A stretch of DNA of 64,000 nucleotides from an uncultured Eubacteriales bacterium (GTDB lineage Bacteria > Bacillota > Clostridia > Oscillospirales > CAG-272), in the NCBI GenBank assembly GCA_934434925.1, contig CAKSAC010000003.1, positions 1 to 64,000 on the forward strand, written 5' to 3'. Positions 52,426 to 62,161 of this stretch are shown piece after piece. The stretch's first letter is position 1. The number at the start of each line of letters is the position of its first letter. Below the pieces are notes generated by a model. The model was not told the DNA's origin, searched no databases, and was given only the letters and a program-made list of their open reading frames with translations. A program made the translations under genes and the position numbers.

Positions 52426-55400
52426 TTATTCTCCGTCTATGGTGGATATGCCGAGCGTCGTTTCTTCCAACACGTCCAACAGCACCCTGACCGTGTCCAG
52501 CGAGGTAAAGATCGTGATATTGTTTTCGGTTGCCAGTTTTCTGATCGTATACCCGTCGGCGTTCAATCCGTTCTGCGACAGGTCGCCGGTATTGATGATG
52601 TACGCGATGTGTCCTTGCCGGAGCGCCGAGGGAATATCCGGGGAACCGTCGCTGATCTTCCCGAGGACCCTGGTCCTGATCCCGTTTTTCTTGAGAAATT
52701 TTGCCGTTCCGCCCGTCGCCTCGATATTGAATCCGAGATTGTAGAATCTTTTCACAAGCGGAAGAGCGTCTTCTTTATCTCTGTCGCATACCGTGACGAA
52801 AACCGTTCCGTAGTTATAGAGCTTCATGCCCGAAGCCTGCAACCCCTTGTACAGAGCGCGGTTCAGTTTGTCGTCGTACCCGATTGCCTCGCCGGTTGAC
52901 TTCATCTCGGGGGAAAGATAGGCATCCAGCCCCCGGATTTTACTGAAAGAAAACACCGGAACCTTGACATACCAACGCTTCTTTTCTTCGGGATAAAGAG
53001 CGAATATCCCCTGCTCCTTGAGGCTCCTGCCCAGCATCACCTCGGTTGCGATGTCCGCAAGAGCAAAGCCGGTCGCTTTAGACAGGAAAGGAACGCTTCT
53101 TGACGAACGCGGATTGACTTCTATGACAAAAACCCTTTCTTCCTTATCGACGATGAACTGGATGTTGTAAAGCCCTTGTATGCCGATGGCTATCCCGAGT
53201 TTTTTCGTATATTCCAGAATCCTGCCTTTGACCTTGTCGGAAAGACTGAAAGAAGGATAGACGCTGATGCTGTCGCCGCTGTGAACGCCGGTTTTTTCGA
53301 CAAGTTCCATAATCCCCGCAACAAACACGTCCGTGCCGTCGCACACCGCGTCCACTTCCACCTCTTTCCCGATGATATATTTATCGACCAGGATGGGTTT
53401 TTCATCGCTTATATCGACGGCCGAGCCGAGGTATTCCCTGAGCGATTCTTCATTGCCCACAATCTGCATGGCTCTGCCGCCCAGCACAAACGAAGGACGG
53501 ACAAGCACGGGGTATCCTATTTCTTCCGCGACCTTCACCCCTTCCTCCACGGTGGTGACGGCTTTCCCCTGCGGGTGAGGAATCTCTAATTGTTTCAGCA
53601 TTTTTTCAAATGCGTCGCGGTTTTCGGCTTTTTCTATTGCCGCGCAGTCGGTTCCGATCATCTTAACGCCGCGTTCATAGAGCGGTGCGGCCAGATTGAT
53701 GGCGGTCTGCCCGCCGAGCGACGCGATAACGCCGTCCGGCTTCTCGAATTCGACAACGTTCATGACATCCTCGACGGTAAGCGGCTCAAAATAGAGCTTG
53801 TCGGCGGTTGTGTAATCCGTGGAAACCGTTTCGGGGTTGTTGTTGACGATGATGGCCTCGTAACCCGCCTTTTTGATCGTCTGCACGGCGCGGACGGTGG
53901 AATAATCGAATTCGACCCCCTGCCCGATCCGGATCGGTCCCGCGCCAAGAACCAGAATTTTCCTCTTCTGGCTGCGCACGGATTGGTTTTCCCCTTGATA
54001 GGACGAATAAAAACAGGGAATATATCCGCCGGTTTTCAGCGTGTCGGCCATCCGGTACACCGGCATGATTCCGTTTTCCTTTCTGAGGGACGAGACCGCG
54101 CTTTCTTTCACTTTCCACCATCCGGCAATCCGCTTGTCCGAAAATCCGGCCTTTTTCGCTTTTCGGAGTATGTCAACGCACAGGGGATTTTCGATGATTT
54201 CGCGTTCCGATTCCGCAATTTTTTGGAAACTTTCCAAAAACAACGGGGTGATTTTTGTCGCTTGATAGAGGTCCGCGACGCTTTCCCCTCTTCTCAGCAA
54301 TTCAAAGATCGCAAAAACGCCGTCGTCATGGAATTCTTTGACGTATTCGTAGAGTTGAGCGGTCGGAACACGGTCGAACTTGGTCAAAGAAAAATGATCG
54401 GCGCCGGTTTCCAGCGACCGGACAGACTTCAAAAGACATTCCTCCAAAGTGGAACCGATCCCCATCACTTCTCCCGTGGCTTTCATCTGCGTTCCCAGCA
54501 GATTGGAGGCCTTTGTGAATTTATCGAAGGGAAAGCGCGGGAATTTGGCGACCGTATAATCCAGCACGGGAGCCTTCATCGCCGTGGTATCGGATATGCT
54601 GATCTCATCCAGGGTCATGCCCGCCGCAACCTTCGCCGTCACGCGCGCAATCGGGTATCCGCTCGCCTTGCTGGCCAGCGCGGAGGACCTTGATACTCTC
54701 GGATTGACTTCGATCAGATAGTATTCGTCCGTATCGGGCGACAACGCAAACTGAACGTTACACCCGCCTTCGATTTCCAGCGCCCGGATCAGTTTGATTG
54801 CGCTCTGATTCAGCATACGGAGCTGTTTTTCATTCAGCGACAAAATCGGCGCGACCACGATTGAATCCCCCGTATGCACACCGACGGGGTCGATATTCTC
54901 CATCCCGCAAACGGTCACGACATTGTCCTTCCCGTCGCGCATCATTTCAAACTCAATCTCTTTATACCCTTTGACGCTTTTTTCGACCAGCACCTGCCCA
55001 ACGGGCGAGAGGCTCAGCGCATGCTCGCCCGTTTCGACGGCTGTCGCCTCGTCTTCGGCAAATCCCCCGCCCGTGCCGCCTAAAGTAAATGCCGGACGCA
55101 GCACCACAGGGTAACCGATTCTTTTTGCGGCGGCCTTGATTTCTTCGGAGGAATAGGCAATTTCGGACGGGATGGTGGGTTCGCCGATCGACCGGCAAAG
55201 TTCCTTGAATTTCTCCCGGTCTTCCGCGTCTCGGATGCTTTTGCTGCTCGTTCCCAAAAGGATGGTCTGGCATTCTTTCAGGACCCCCTTGTTCTCCAGC
55301 TGCATGGCCAGATTCAGTCCGGTCTGCCCGCCGATTCCGGGGATGATGGCGTCGGGGCGCTCGTAGCGTATAATCTTGGCAATATATTCGAGCGTGAGCG

Positions 55401-55602
55401 GCTCCATGTACACTTTGTCCGCCATCTGCGTGTCTGTCATGATCGTTGCGGGATTGGAATTGCAAAGCACCACTTCGTATCCCTCTTCCTTCAATGCGAT
55501 ACATGCCTGCGTTCCCGCATAATCGAATTCGGCGGCTTGTCCTATCACGATAGGCCCGGAGCCTATAATCATGATTTTTTTTACATCGGTCCTTTTGGGC
55601 AT
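52426..55602 (-). CDS. carB: Carbamoyl-phosphate synthase large subunit
   Basis: Makes carbamoyl phosphate from bicarbonate, ATP and ammonia delivered by the small subunit. At 1058 residues it is full length, with two homologous ATP-grasp halves (IMIIGSGPIVIGQAAEFDYA at about residue 10 and KILVLGAGPIRIGQGVEFDY at about 545) and the C-terminal MGS-like allosteric domain (residues about 935-1058, INTGDLSQNGLNADGYTIRK). AAGGAGGAG precedes the ATG. The glutaminase partner carA is not encoded between pyrC and carB (49-base gap) nor elsewhere in the window. Confidence 0.96.
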   Translation of the reverse strand: MPKRTDVKKIMIIGSGPIVIGQAAEFDYAGTQACIALKEEGYEVVLCNSNPATIMTDTQMADKVYMEPLTLEYIAKIIRYERPDAIIPGIGGQTGLNLAMQLENKGVLKECQTILLGTSSKSIRDAEDREKFKELCRSIGEPTIPSEIAYSSEEIKAAAKRIGYPVVLRPAFTLGGTGGGFAEDEATAVETGEHALSLSPVGQVLVEKSVKGYKEIEFEMMRDGKDNVVTVCGMENIDPVGVHTGDSIVVAPILSLNEKQLRMLNQSAIKLIRALEIEGGCNVQFALSPDTDEYYLIEVNPRVSRSSALASKASGYPIARVTAKVAAGMTLDEISISDTTAMKAPVLDYTVAKFPRFPFDKFTKASNLLGTQMKATGEVMGIGSTLEECLLKSVRSLETGADHFSLTKFDRVPTAQLYEYVKEFHDDGVFAIFELLRRGESVADLYQATKITPLFLESFQKIAESEREIIENPLCVDILRKAKKAGFSDKRIAGWWKVKESAVSSLRKENGIMPVYRMADTLKTGGYIPCFYSSYQGENQSVRSQKRKILVLGAGPIRIGQGVEFDYSTVRAVQTIKKAGYEAIIVNNNPETVSTDYTTADKLYFEPLTVEDVMNVVEFEKPDGVIASLGGQTAINLAAPLYERGVKMIGTDCAAIEKAENRDAFEKMLKQLEIPHPQGKAVTTVEEGVKVAEEIGYPVLVRPSFVLGGRAMQIVGNEESLREYLGSAVDISDEKPILVDKYIIGKEVEVDAVCDGTDVFVAGIMELVEKTGVHSGDSISVYPSFSLSDKVKGRILEYTKKLGIAIGIQGLYNIQFIVDKEERVFVIEVNPRSSRSVPFLSKATGFALADIATEVMLGRSLKEQGIFALYPEEKKRWYVKVPVFSFSKIRGLDAYLSPEMKSTGEAIGYDDKLNRALYKGLQASGMKLYNYGTVFVTVCDRDKEDALPLVKRFYNLGFNIEATGGTAKFLKKNGIRTRVLGKISDGSPDIPSALRQGHIAYIINTGDLSQNGLNADGYTIRKLATENNITIFTSLDTVRVLLDVLEETTLGISTIDGE

Positions 55603-55651
55603 TTTTCTCCTCCTTGTATCATGACGGATTTTGTCATGACGGAATGTATAT

Positions 55652-56881
55652 TCACAGATCTTTACACGCGTAAATAACGGCGTCGTCCTTCACCGTCAGG
55701 ACGCACCGCCCGAAAACTTCCCGGTTTTCAAACGGCGTACTTTTGCCTTTTGACAAAAAATCCCGCGGGGAAATCCGGTAAGATTCCCGAATCTCAAACA
55801 CAGAAAAGTCGTTTTCCCTCCGCGGGATACCGAAGATTTTTCTCGGTTCGTCGCTCATCAGCGCAACCAGTTTTTCGGGAGAGAAAATCTTTTCCCGGAC
55901 CAACCCGGTATAGAGCAGCGGGAAGGCGGTTTCCAGTCCGACGATGCCGAATGCGCTTTCTTTCAGTCCTTTGTTTTTTTCCGCCTCGGCGTGCGGGGCA
56001 TGATCGGTCGCTATCGCGTCGATTGTTCCGTCAATCACGCCTTCAATCAGAGCGTCTCTGTCTGCGGCGCTCCGGACCGGCGGATTCATTTTGAAACGTC
56101 CGTCGTCCGAAAGATCGTCTTCGGTCAGCAGAAGATAGTGCGGAGCCGTTTCACAAGTGACCGGAACCCCCTCTTTTTTCGCCCGGCGGATCAGTTCGAC
56201 GCTCTCTTTGGCGGAAACGTGACAAACGTGATACCTGACCCCAATCTCTTTCACGAGGCGCAGATCGCGTTCCAGTTGCCGGTATTCGCTCTCGGAAGAG
56301 ATTCCGGCAAATCCATGGCGCGCCGCCCATGCGCCGTCATGGACGCACCCCCCTTTCAGAAGGGCGTTATCCTCGCAATGCGCCGCGATAATCTTTCCGA
56401 GGCTCTTGGCTTTTATCATCGCCGCCCGCATCAGGTCCTCGGATTGAACGCCTTTCCCGTCATCCGAAAACGCGCAGACGTGCGGGGCCAATGCTTCCAT
56501 ATCGGAGAGTTCCTCGCCGCGTTCGCCTTTGGTGACGGTACCGTACGGAATGATCTGCGTCACGGCATCTTTCCGGATGGCGCGGAGTTGAAGAGAGAGC
56601 GTTTCCGCCGAATCGGGCGCGGGATTCAGATTGGGCATGGTGCAGACCGTGGTGTAACCGCCGCGAGCGGCGGCGAGGCTGCCGGTCCTGATCGTTTCTT
56701 TATAAGAAAACCCCGGTTCTCTGAAATGTACATGCAGATCACAAAAACCGGGGCAAATCATATATTTCTCATCCATGAACAAAACCGTACCGTAACTGCC
56801 GTTCCGATACGCATCCAACAGCCTTTTCACTTTTTCCGACCGCGCTTCCAATCCGTCTCTTCTCTTGTTTTCCAAATACAT
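55652..56881 (-). CDS. pyrC: Dihydroorotase
   Basis: Zinc amidohydrolase closing carbamoyl aspartate to dihydroorotate. The 409-residue protein has the metal-binding HVHFREPG near residue 50, TMPNLNPAPDS, HCEDNAL, CHVSAKES and ATDHAPH, all class I dihydroorotase features. Its N-terminus is about 10-20 residues shorter than most class I enzymes and rich in charged residues. The ATG at 56881 has AGGAG almost adjacent, an unusually short spacing, so the true start is less certain than the identity. It is the first gene of the operon. Confidence 0.93.
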   Translation of the reverse strand: MYLENKRRDGLEARSEKVKRLLDAYRNGSYGTVLFMDEKYMICPGFCDLHVHFREPGFSYKETIRTGSLAAARGGYTTVCTMPNLNPAPDSAETLSLQLRAIRKDAVTQIIPYGTVTKGERGEELSDMEALAPHVCAFSDDGKGVQSEDLMRAAMIKAKSLGKIIAAHCEDNALLKGGCVHDGAWAARHGFAGISSESEYRQLERDLRLVKEIGVRYHVCHVSAKESVELIRRAKKEGVPVTCETAPHYLLLTEDDLSDDGRFKMNPPVRSAADRDALIEGVIDGTIDAIATDHAPHAEAEKNKGLKESAFGIVGLETAFPLLYTGLVREKIFSPEKLVALMSDEPRKIFGIPRRENDFSVFEIRESYRISPRDFLSKGKSTPFENREVFGRCVLTVKDDAVIYACKDL

Positions 56882-57048
56882 TCTCCTGTTTTTCAGTTTA
56901 TGCCGGGCTTTCCCCGGGCGGAAAGCCCGGCTTTTCGGCGTTGCCCGCGCTGTTTCCGAACCCCGGCGCTGCCGGGGTTCCCGTTTTTCCCATCGTGCGG
57001 GGAAAACACGCAAGCGCGAACCGTTTGCAGAATTTTTCACTTGCTTCT
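56882..57048 (-). promoter_or_regulatory. Leader of the pyr operon with two strong hairpins
   Basis: The minus-strand leader between promoter and pyrC can fold AACCCCGGC/GCCGGGGTT and then GCCGGGCTTTCC-type/GGAAAGCCCGGC hairpins. The second ends about 20 bases before the pyrC ATG and is not followed by a U-tract, so it is not a classical attenuator terminator. No clear PyrR-binding consensus was recognised. Confidence 0.45.
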
Positions 57049-57054
57049 ATCGGT

Positions 57055-57083
57055 ATTATAACAAACGCAACGCCGAAAAGCAA
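57055..57083 (-). promoter_or_regulatory. Promoter of the pyr operon
   Basis: Minus-strand TTGCTT (57083-57078), 17-bp spacer, TATAAT (57060-57055). Confidence 0.75.
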
Positions 57084-57162
57084 GCAATATCTCTCGCTTC
57101 TTTGATTCCGAAAACCCGGTCCTTAACGCATTTTCAAAGGATTTTTCGTCTTTTTTCCGGGG

Positions 57163-60100
57163 TCATGTTTTTTTGAAATACTCCACAGCGGAGGCAAAAA
57201 GTTGCATATCGTAAGCGCCGGGTACGTTTTTATAGAGGTCGGGCGCATAGCGCTCGGAGTGCCCCATTTTGCCGAAGACCCGCCCGTCCGGCGAAGTGAT
57301 CCCTTCGACAGCCCCCGCAGAACCGTTGGGGTTCGCCCCGATATCCATGGTCGCGTTCCCCTGCATATCGACATATTGCGTGGCAATCTGCCCGTTTTCG
57401 GCCAGGCGCGCTATGAGTGCCGCGTCCGCATAAAATCTCCCCTCTCCGTGAGAAACCGGAACATGATACACTTCACCGACCCGGACCTTGCTCAGCCAGG
57501 GCGATTTGTCGGAAGCGACGCGGGTGCGGACGATCCTGGATTGGTGCCGCCCGATCCGGTTATACGTCAATGTCGGAAAACTGCTGTCGGCATCGAGAAT
57601 CTTACCGAACGGAACCAGCCCGAGTTTGATAAGCGCCTGAAAACCGTTGCATATCCCGAGAATCAGTCCGTCGCGTTCTTCCAGCAAACGGCCGATTTGT
57701 TCTTTGACTTCCGCGCCCCGGAAAAACGCCGTAATGAATTTCCCGCTTCCGTCCGGCTCGTCGCCGCCGGAAAATCCGCCCGGAATGAAGACGATCTGCG
57801 ATCCGGCGATCAGCGAGGCGAATTTTTCCGCGCTTTCAACCACTTTTTCACCCGATTGATTGTTGATGACGAAAATCTCGGCTTCTGCGCCGGCATCGCG
57901 TACCGCTCTTGCGCTGTCATATTCGCAGTTCGTTCCCGGAAATACGGGAATCAGGACCTTCGGTTTTGCTTTTTTCACCAGCGGGGAAACGGGTTTTCCG
58001 GCAGTGAACGAAAAGGTCTTCACCGCCGTCTTTTCTTCTTCGCAGGTCGTGCGATAAACGCTCTCGAGCTTTGCGTCGCAGATGGCCGACAGCTCGCACA
58101 GCGGGATCTTTTCTTCGCGTTTTGCAATCATGGGCGCAAGCGTTGTGGTCCCGATAATTTTGCCGCCGGCGATATCCTCTTCTCCGGCAGAATCGGTGAG
58201 TTCCAGCAAAAACGAACCGTACGAATAGCCGAACAGTTCTTCCTCTGTCAGCTCCCCGTATTCAAATCCCACGGAATTTCCGAAGCACATCTTCATCACC
58301 GCCTCGGCAATGCCGCCGTACGTCGGGGTGTAGCAGGACGCGGCTTTCCCTTCTTTCAGCAACGCACAAACGCGGTCAAACACGCCGATAAGCGAAGCGG
58401 GATCGGGGAGGCCGTTTTCGCCGTATTGGGGCGACAGCCACAGCACTTTCCGGCCGGCTTGCTTGAATTCCGGCGAAACAATCCGGCCGGTCTTGGCGGT
58501 GGTGACGGCAAAAGAAACCAGTGTGGGCGGCACATCGATATCCCGGAACGAACCGCTCATGGAATCCTTCCCCCCGATCGCGGCCACGCAAAGATCGAGC
58601 TGGGCTTTCAGTGCGCCGAGCAGGGCCGCAAGCGGTTGCCCCCAGCGAGACTTGTCCTTACCGAGCCGCGGGAAATACTCCTGAAATGTGAGATAAACAT
58701 CCCGGAAAGCCGCGCCGGTTGCAATGAGTTTGGAGACCGATTCGACCACGGCGAGATACGCGCCGTGATAGGGGCTTTTTTCGGTGATGAAAGGATTGAA
58801 GCCCCAGGCCATCAGAGAGCAGTCGTCTGTCTTTTTCGTCTCGACCGGAATCTTTTGCGCCATCGCCTGCACGGGCGTCGACTGATTTTTTCCGCCGAGC
58901 GGCATCAGGACGCTTCCCGCCCCGATGGTAGAATCGAATTTTTCAATCAGTCCGCGCTTGGAACATACATTAAGATCTCCTGCCAAAGCCCGATAGCTCC
59001 CGAGAAAATCGAAGGAGATCTTTTTGGCGAACGGCCGGGCCTTTTCCACCTTGGCCGAAATATGTTTTTTTGCGCCGTTGGAATTCAGAAATTCGCGGCT
59101 TACGTCCGCAATCCGGCGGCCTTTCCAGAACATGGTCAGCCGCGGCTCTTCTTTGACCGTAGCCACCGGAGTGGCCCGGAGATTTTCGGCGGTCGCAAGC
59201 GCAATGAAACGATCCGCGTCTTTTTTATCGACCACGACCGCCATCCGCTCCTGCGATTCGCTGATGGCCAGTTCGGTTCCGTCAAGACCCTCGTATTTTT
59301 TGGGAACGGCGTCCAGGTCAATGTCCAGCCCGTCGGCCAGTTCGCCGATCGCCACCGAAACGCCGCCCGCGCCGAAATCGTTGCATCGTCTGATCAGTCT
59401 GGCGGCTTCTTTGTTCCGGAAAAGGCGCTGGAGTTTTCTTTCCTCGGGCGCGTTGCCCTTCTGGACTTCCGCCCCGCACTTTTCAAGAGAATCCCGGTCG
59501 TGCGACTTGGAGGAGCCTGTCGCGCCGCCGCATCCGTCCCGCCCCGTGCCGCCGCCTATCAGAATGACGACATCGCCGGGCCTGGGTTTTTCCCTGACCA
59601 CGTTTTCGGCGGGAACGGCGGCGATGACCGCGCCGATTTCCATGCGTTTGGCCACGTATCCGTCATGGTAGATTTCATCGACGATACCGGTCGGAATTCC
59701 GATCTGGTTGCCGTAGGAAGAATATCCGTCGGCAGAGGCCGTGACAATCTTGCGCTGCGGGAGTTTCCCTTTCAGCGTTTCGGAAACCGGGGTCAGCGGA
59801 TTGCCGGCCCCCGTGACCCGCATTGCGCCGTAAACATATCCCCGCCCCGAAAGCGGATCCCGGATTGCACCGCCGATGCAGGTGGCCGCACCTCCGAAAG
59901 GCTCGATCTCGGTGGGGTGGTTATGCGTTTCGTTTTTGAACAGCAGAAGCCAGTCTTCTTTTTTCCCGTTGACCTCCGCTTTGATCTTGACCGTGCAGGC
60001 GTTTATTTCTTCCGATTCGTCCAGATTTTCCAGCTTTCCTCTTTGTTTCAGCGCTTTTGCCGCAATCGTCGCTATATCCATCAGGCATACGGGGCGGTCT

Positions 60101-60873
60101 TCCCGGTGCAGTTCCCGGCGCAGACCGAGATACTCTCTGTAAGCGCTCTCGACAGCCGCGTCCTCAAACCCGACTTCGTCCACTTCGGTCAGGAACGTGG
60201 TATGCCGGCAATGGTCCGACCAATAGGTATCTATCATGCGGAGTTCGGTCATGGTGGGGTCGCGGTTTTCCGTCCGGAAATAATCCCGGCAAAATCTGAC
60301 ATCGTCTTCATCCATAGCCAGCGCATACCGCTTGACAATCTCCCGGATTCCTTCCTCCCCGAGATTGATAAAACCATGCAGAACGGCCACGTCGTCCGGC
60401 TCGGGATAGATCGTTTTCAGCGTCTTCGGGAGTGCGAAAGAGGCTTCACGCGATTCGACCGGGTTGATAACGTGTTTTTTGATTGTTTTCAGTTCTTCCT
60501 CGGTGATGTCGCCGTATAGCACATAGACCTTCGCCGACCTGATCAGCGGACGCTCCTTTTTGGAGATCAGCTGGACGCACTGCTCTGCCGAGTCTGCCCG
60601 CTGGTCAAACTGACCGGGGAGATATTCGGTGGCGAAAACGCGGCCGCCCGTAAAATCGGGGTTCTCTTCCGCTATGTCGGTCTGCGGCTCCGAAAACACG
60701 GTCTTCACAGCGTAATCAAAGGTTTCCCGGTCGATATTTTCCACGTCGTATCTGTTCAGCAATCTGATTTCGGTGACGGCCGATATTCCCAGAAGATCGT
60801 TGATCTCCGAAAGCAAAATGCGCGCCTCAAACGCCAGTTCTTTTTTCTTCTCCGAATAAATACGATAAACCAT
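57163..60873 (-). CDS. purL: Phosphoribosylformylglycinamidine synthase (single-chain)
   Basis: Fourth step of purine synthesis: FGAR, glutamine and ATP to FGAM. At 1236 residues it is the large single-chain form with N-terminal domain, two AIRS-like ATP-binding halves (YWSDHCRHTTFL near 220, the FKNETHNHPTEIEPFGGAAT loop near 315, GGKDSMSG near 770) and a C-terminal glutamine amidotransferase with catalytic cysteine in LGICNGFQ and His/Glu in PVSHGEGRF. Standard Bacillus-type PurL is split into PurS, PurQ and PurL; the fused form occurs in many clostridia. purD lies 2 bases upstream. Confidence 0.95.
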   Translation of the reverse strand: MVYRIYSEKKKELAFEARILLSEINDLLGISAVTEIRLLNRYDVENIDRETFDYAVKTVFSEPQTDIAEENPDFTGGRVFATEYLPGQFDQRADSAEQCVQLISKKERPLIRSAKVYVLYGDITEEELKTIKKHVINPVESREASFALPKTLKTIYPEPDDVAVLHGFINLGEEGIREIVKRYALAMDEDDVRFCRDYFRTENRDPTMTELRMIDTYWSDHCRHTTFLTEVDEVGFEDAAVESAYREYLGLRRELHREDRPVCLMDIATIAAKALKQRGKLENLDESEEINACTVKIKAEVNGKKEDWLLLFKNETHNHPTEIEPFGGAATCIGGAIRDPLSGRGYVYGAMRVTGAGNPLTPVSETLKGKLPQRKIVTASADGYSSYGNQIGIPTGIVDEIYHDGYVAKRMEIGAVIAAVPAENVVREKPRPGDVVILIGGGTGRDGCGGATGSSKSHDRDSLEKCGAEVQKGNAPEERKLQRLFRNKEAARLIRRCNDFGAGGVSVAIGELADGLDIDLDAVPKKYEGLDGTELAISESQERMAVVVDKKDADRFIALATAENLRATPVATVKEEPRLTMFWKGRRIADVSREFLNSNGAKKHISAKVEKARPFAKKISFDFLGSYRALAGDLNVCSKRGLIEKFDSTIGAGSVLMPLGGKNQSTPVQAMAQKIPVETKKTDDCSLMAWGFNPFITEKSPYHGAYLAVVESVSKLIATGAAFRDVYLTFQEYFPRLGKDKSRWGQPLAALLGALKAQLDLCVAAIGGKDSMSGSFRDIDVPPTLVSFAVTTAKTGRIVSPEFKQAGRKVLWLSPQYGENGLPDPASLIGVFDRVCALLKEGKAASCYTPTYGGIAEAVMKMCFGNSVGFEYGELTEEELFGYSYGSFLLELTDSAGEEDIAGGKIIGTTTLAPMIAKREEKIPLCELSAICDAKLESVYRTTCEEEKTAVKTFSFTAGKPVSPLVKKAKPKVLIPVFPGTNCEYDSARAVRDAGAEAEIFVINNQSGEKVVESAEKFASLIAGSQIVFIPGGFSGGDEPDGSGKFITAFFRGAEVKEQIGRLLEERDGLILGICNGFQALIKLGLVPFGKILDADSSFPTLTYNRIGRHQSRIVRTRVASDKSPWLSKVRVGEVYHVPVSHGEGRFYADAALIARLAENGQIATQYVDMQGNATMDIGANPNGSAGAVEGITSPDGRVFGKMGHSERYAPDLYKNVPGAYDMQLFASAVEYFKKT

Positions 60874-60875
60874 TC

Positions 60876-62138
60876 TTATTCTCCCAATGCTTTTTTTCCG
60901 ATGTCCCGGCGGAAAAATTTATTTGAAAAGCTGACTTTTCCGACCTTTTCATAGGCTTTTTCCACCGTTTCTTTCAGGCTCTTGCCGACCGCGACCACGC
61001 TCAGAACGCGGCCGCCCGACGTCACCAGCCTTCCTGCCGCGTTTTCGCCGACGCCGGCATAACAAATATCCTTTTCGATATTTCCGGACACGGTGATTTC
61101 ATATCCCGTCTGATACGCGCCCGGGTACCCCGCCGACGCAACCACCACGCAGACCGCGCAATCGTTTGAGAATTCGACCGCGATCCTGTCAAGTTTTTCG
61201 TCTGTTACCGCCTGCATAACGGTCAACAGGTCGCTTTTCAAAAGCGGCAGAACGACCTGCGTTTCGGGATCTCCGAACCGGCAGTTATATTCTATGACTT
61301 TCGGGCCGTCTTCGGTCAGCATCAATCCGAAATACAGACATCCCTTGAATTTTCTCCCTTCTGCGTTCATCGCGGCGACGGTCGGGAGAAAGATTTTTTC
61401 CGCGCACTCCCGCGCGACTTCGGGCGTGAAATAGGGGTTGGGCGCAATAGCCCCCATGCCGCCTGTGTTCAGTCCTTTGTCTCCGTCCAGCGCCCGTTTG
61501 TGATCCATGGAAGAAACCATCGGGATAATCGTCTTGCCGTCCGTAAAGGACAAAACAGATATTTCCGGGCCGGTCAGATATTCTTCCATCACGATCTTTC
61601 TGCCGCTTTCACCGAAAACGCCGTCCACCATCGCCGAAGTGACCGCCGCCTTCGCGTCCTCTTTATTCTCTGCGATTACCACCCCTTTGCCGAGCGCAAG
61701 GCCGTCGGCTTTGATAACAATCGGGAAATCGGCGGTTTCCAGGTATTGAAGTGCCTTTTCCGCATCGTCGAATATCTCATAGGCGGCGGTGGGAATGCCG
61801 TATTTTTTCATCAGATTTTTGGCGAAGATTTTGCTCCCTTCGATGGCGGCGGCTTTTTTATCGGGGCCGAAACAAGGGATTCCGGCCTCTTGCAGCGCGT
61901 CTACCGCGCCGAGGCACAGCGGGTCGTCGGGCGTGACCACGGCGTAGTCTATCCCATTTTCAAGAGCAAACCGCACCATGCCGTCTATATCTTTGGCCGC
62001 TATATCCACGCAGATCGCGTCTTTTTTCATGCCGCCGTTGCCGGGGAGCGCGTATATCGTCTCCGCTTCTTTGTTTTCTTTCAGTTTTTTGATAACGGCA
62101 TGTTCCCGGCCGCCGCCGCCCACTACCAGTATTTTCAT
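60876..62138 (-). CDS. purD: Phosphoribosylamine--glycine ligase
   Basis: ATP-grasp enzyme making GAR from phosphoribosylamine, glycine and ATP. The 420-residue protein starts with the canonical MKILVVGGGGREHA and has GIPCFGP, VIKADGLALGKGVV and NCRFGDPETQ. Two ATGs are adjacent; the second (62138) is 7 bases from GGAG and matches the family start. It is separated from purL by 2 bases and from the AICAR transformylase gene by 23 bases. Confidence 0.95.
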   Translation of the reverse strand: MKILVVGGGGREHAVIKKLKENKEAETIYALPGNGGMKKDAICVDIAAKDIDGMVRFALENGIDYAVVTPDDPLCLGAVDALQEAGIPCFGPDKKAAAIEGSKIFAKNLMKKYGIPTAAYEIFDDAEKALQYLETADFPIVIKADGLALGKGVVIAENKEDAKAAVTSAMVDGVFGESGRKIVMEEYLTGPEISVLSFTDGKTIIPMVSSMDHKRALDGDKGLNTGGMGAIAPNPYFTPEVARECAEKIFLPTVAAMNAEGRKFKGCLYFGLMLTEDGPKVIEYNCRFGDPETQVVLPLLKSDLLTVMQAVTDEKLDRIAVEFSNDCAVCVVVASAGYPGAYQTGYEITVSGNIEKDICYAGVGENAAGRLVTSGGRVLSVVAVGKSLKETVEKAYEKVGKVSFSNKFFRRDIGKKALGE

Positions 62139-62161
62139 CATCTTTCTCCGAAATCCTTGTT

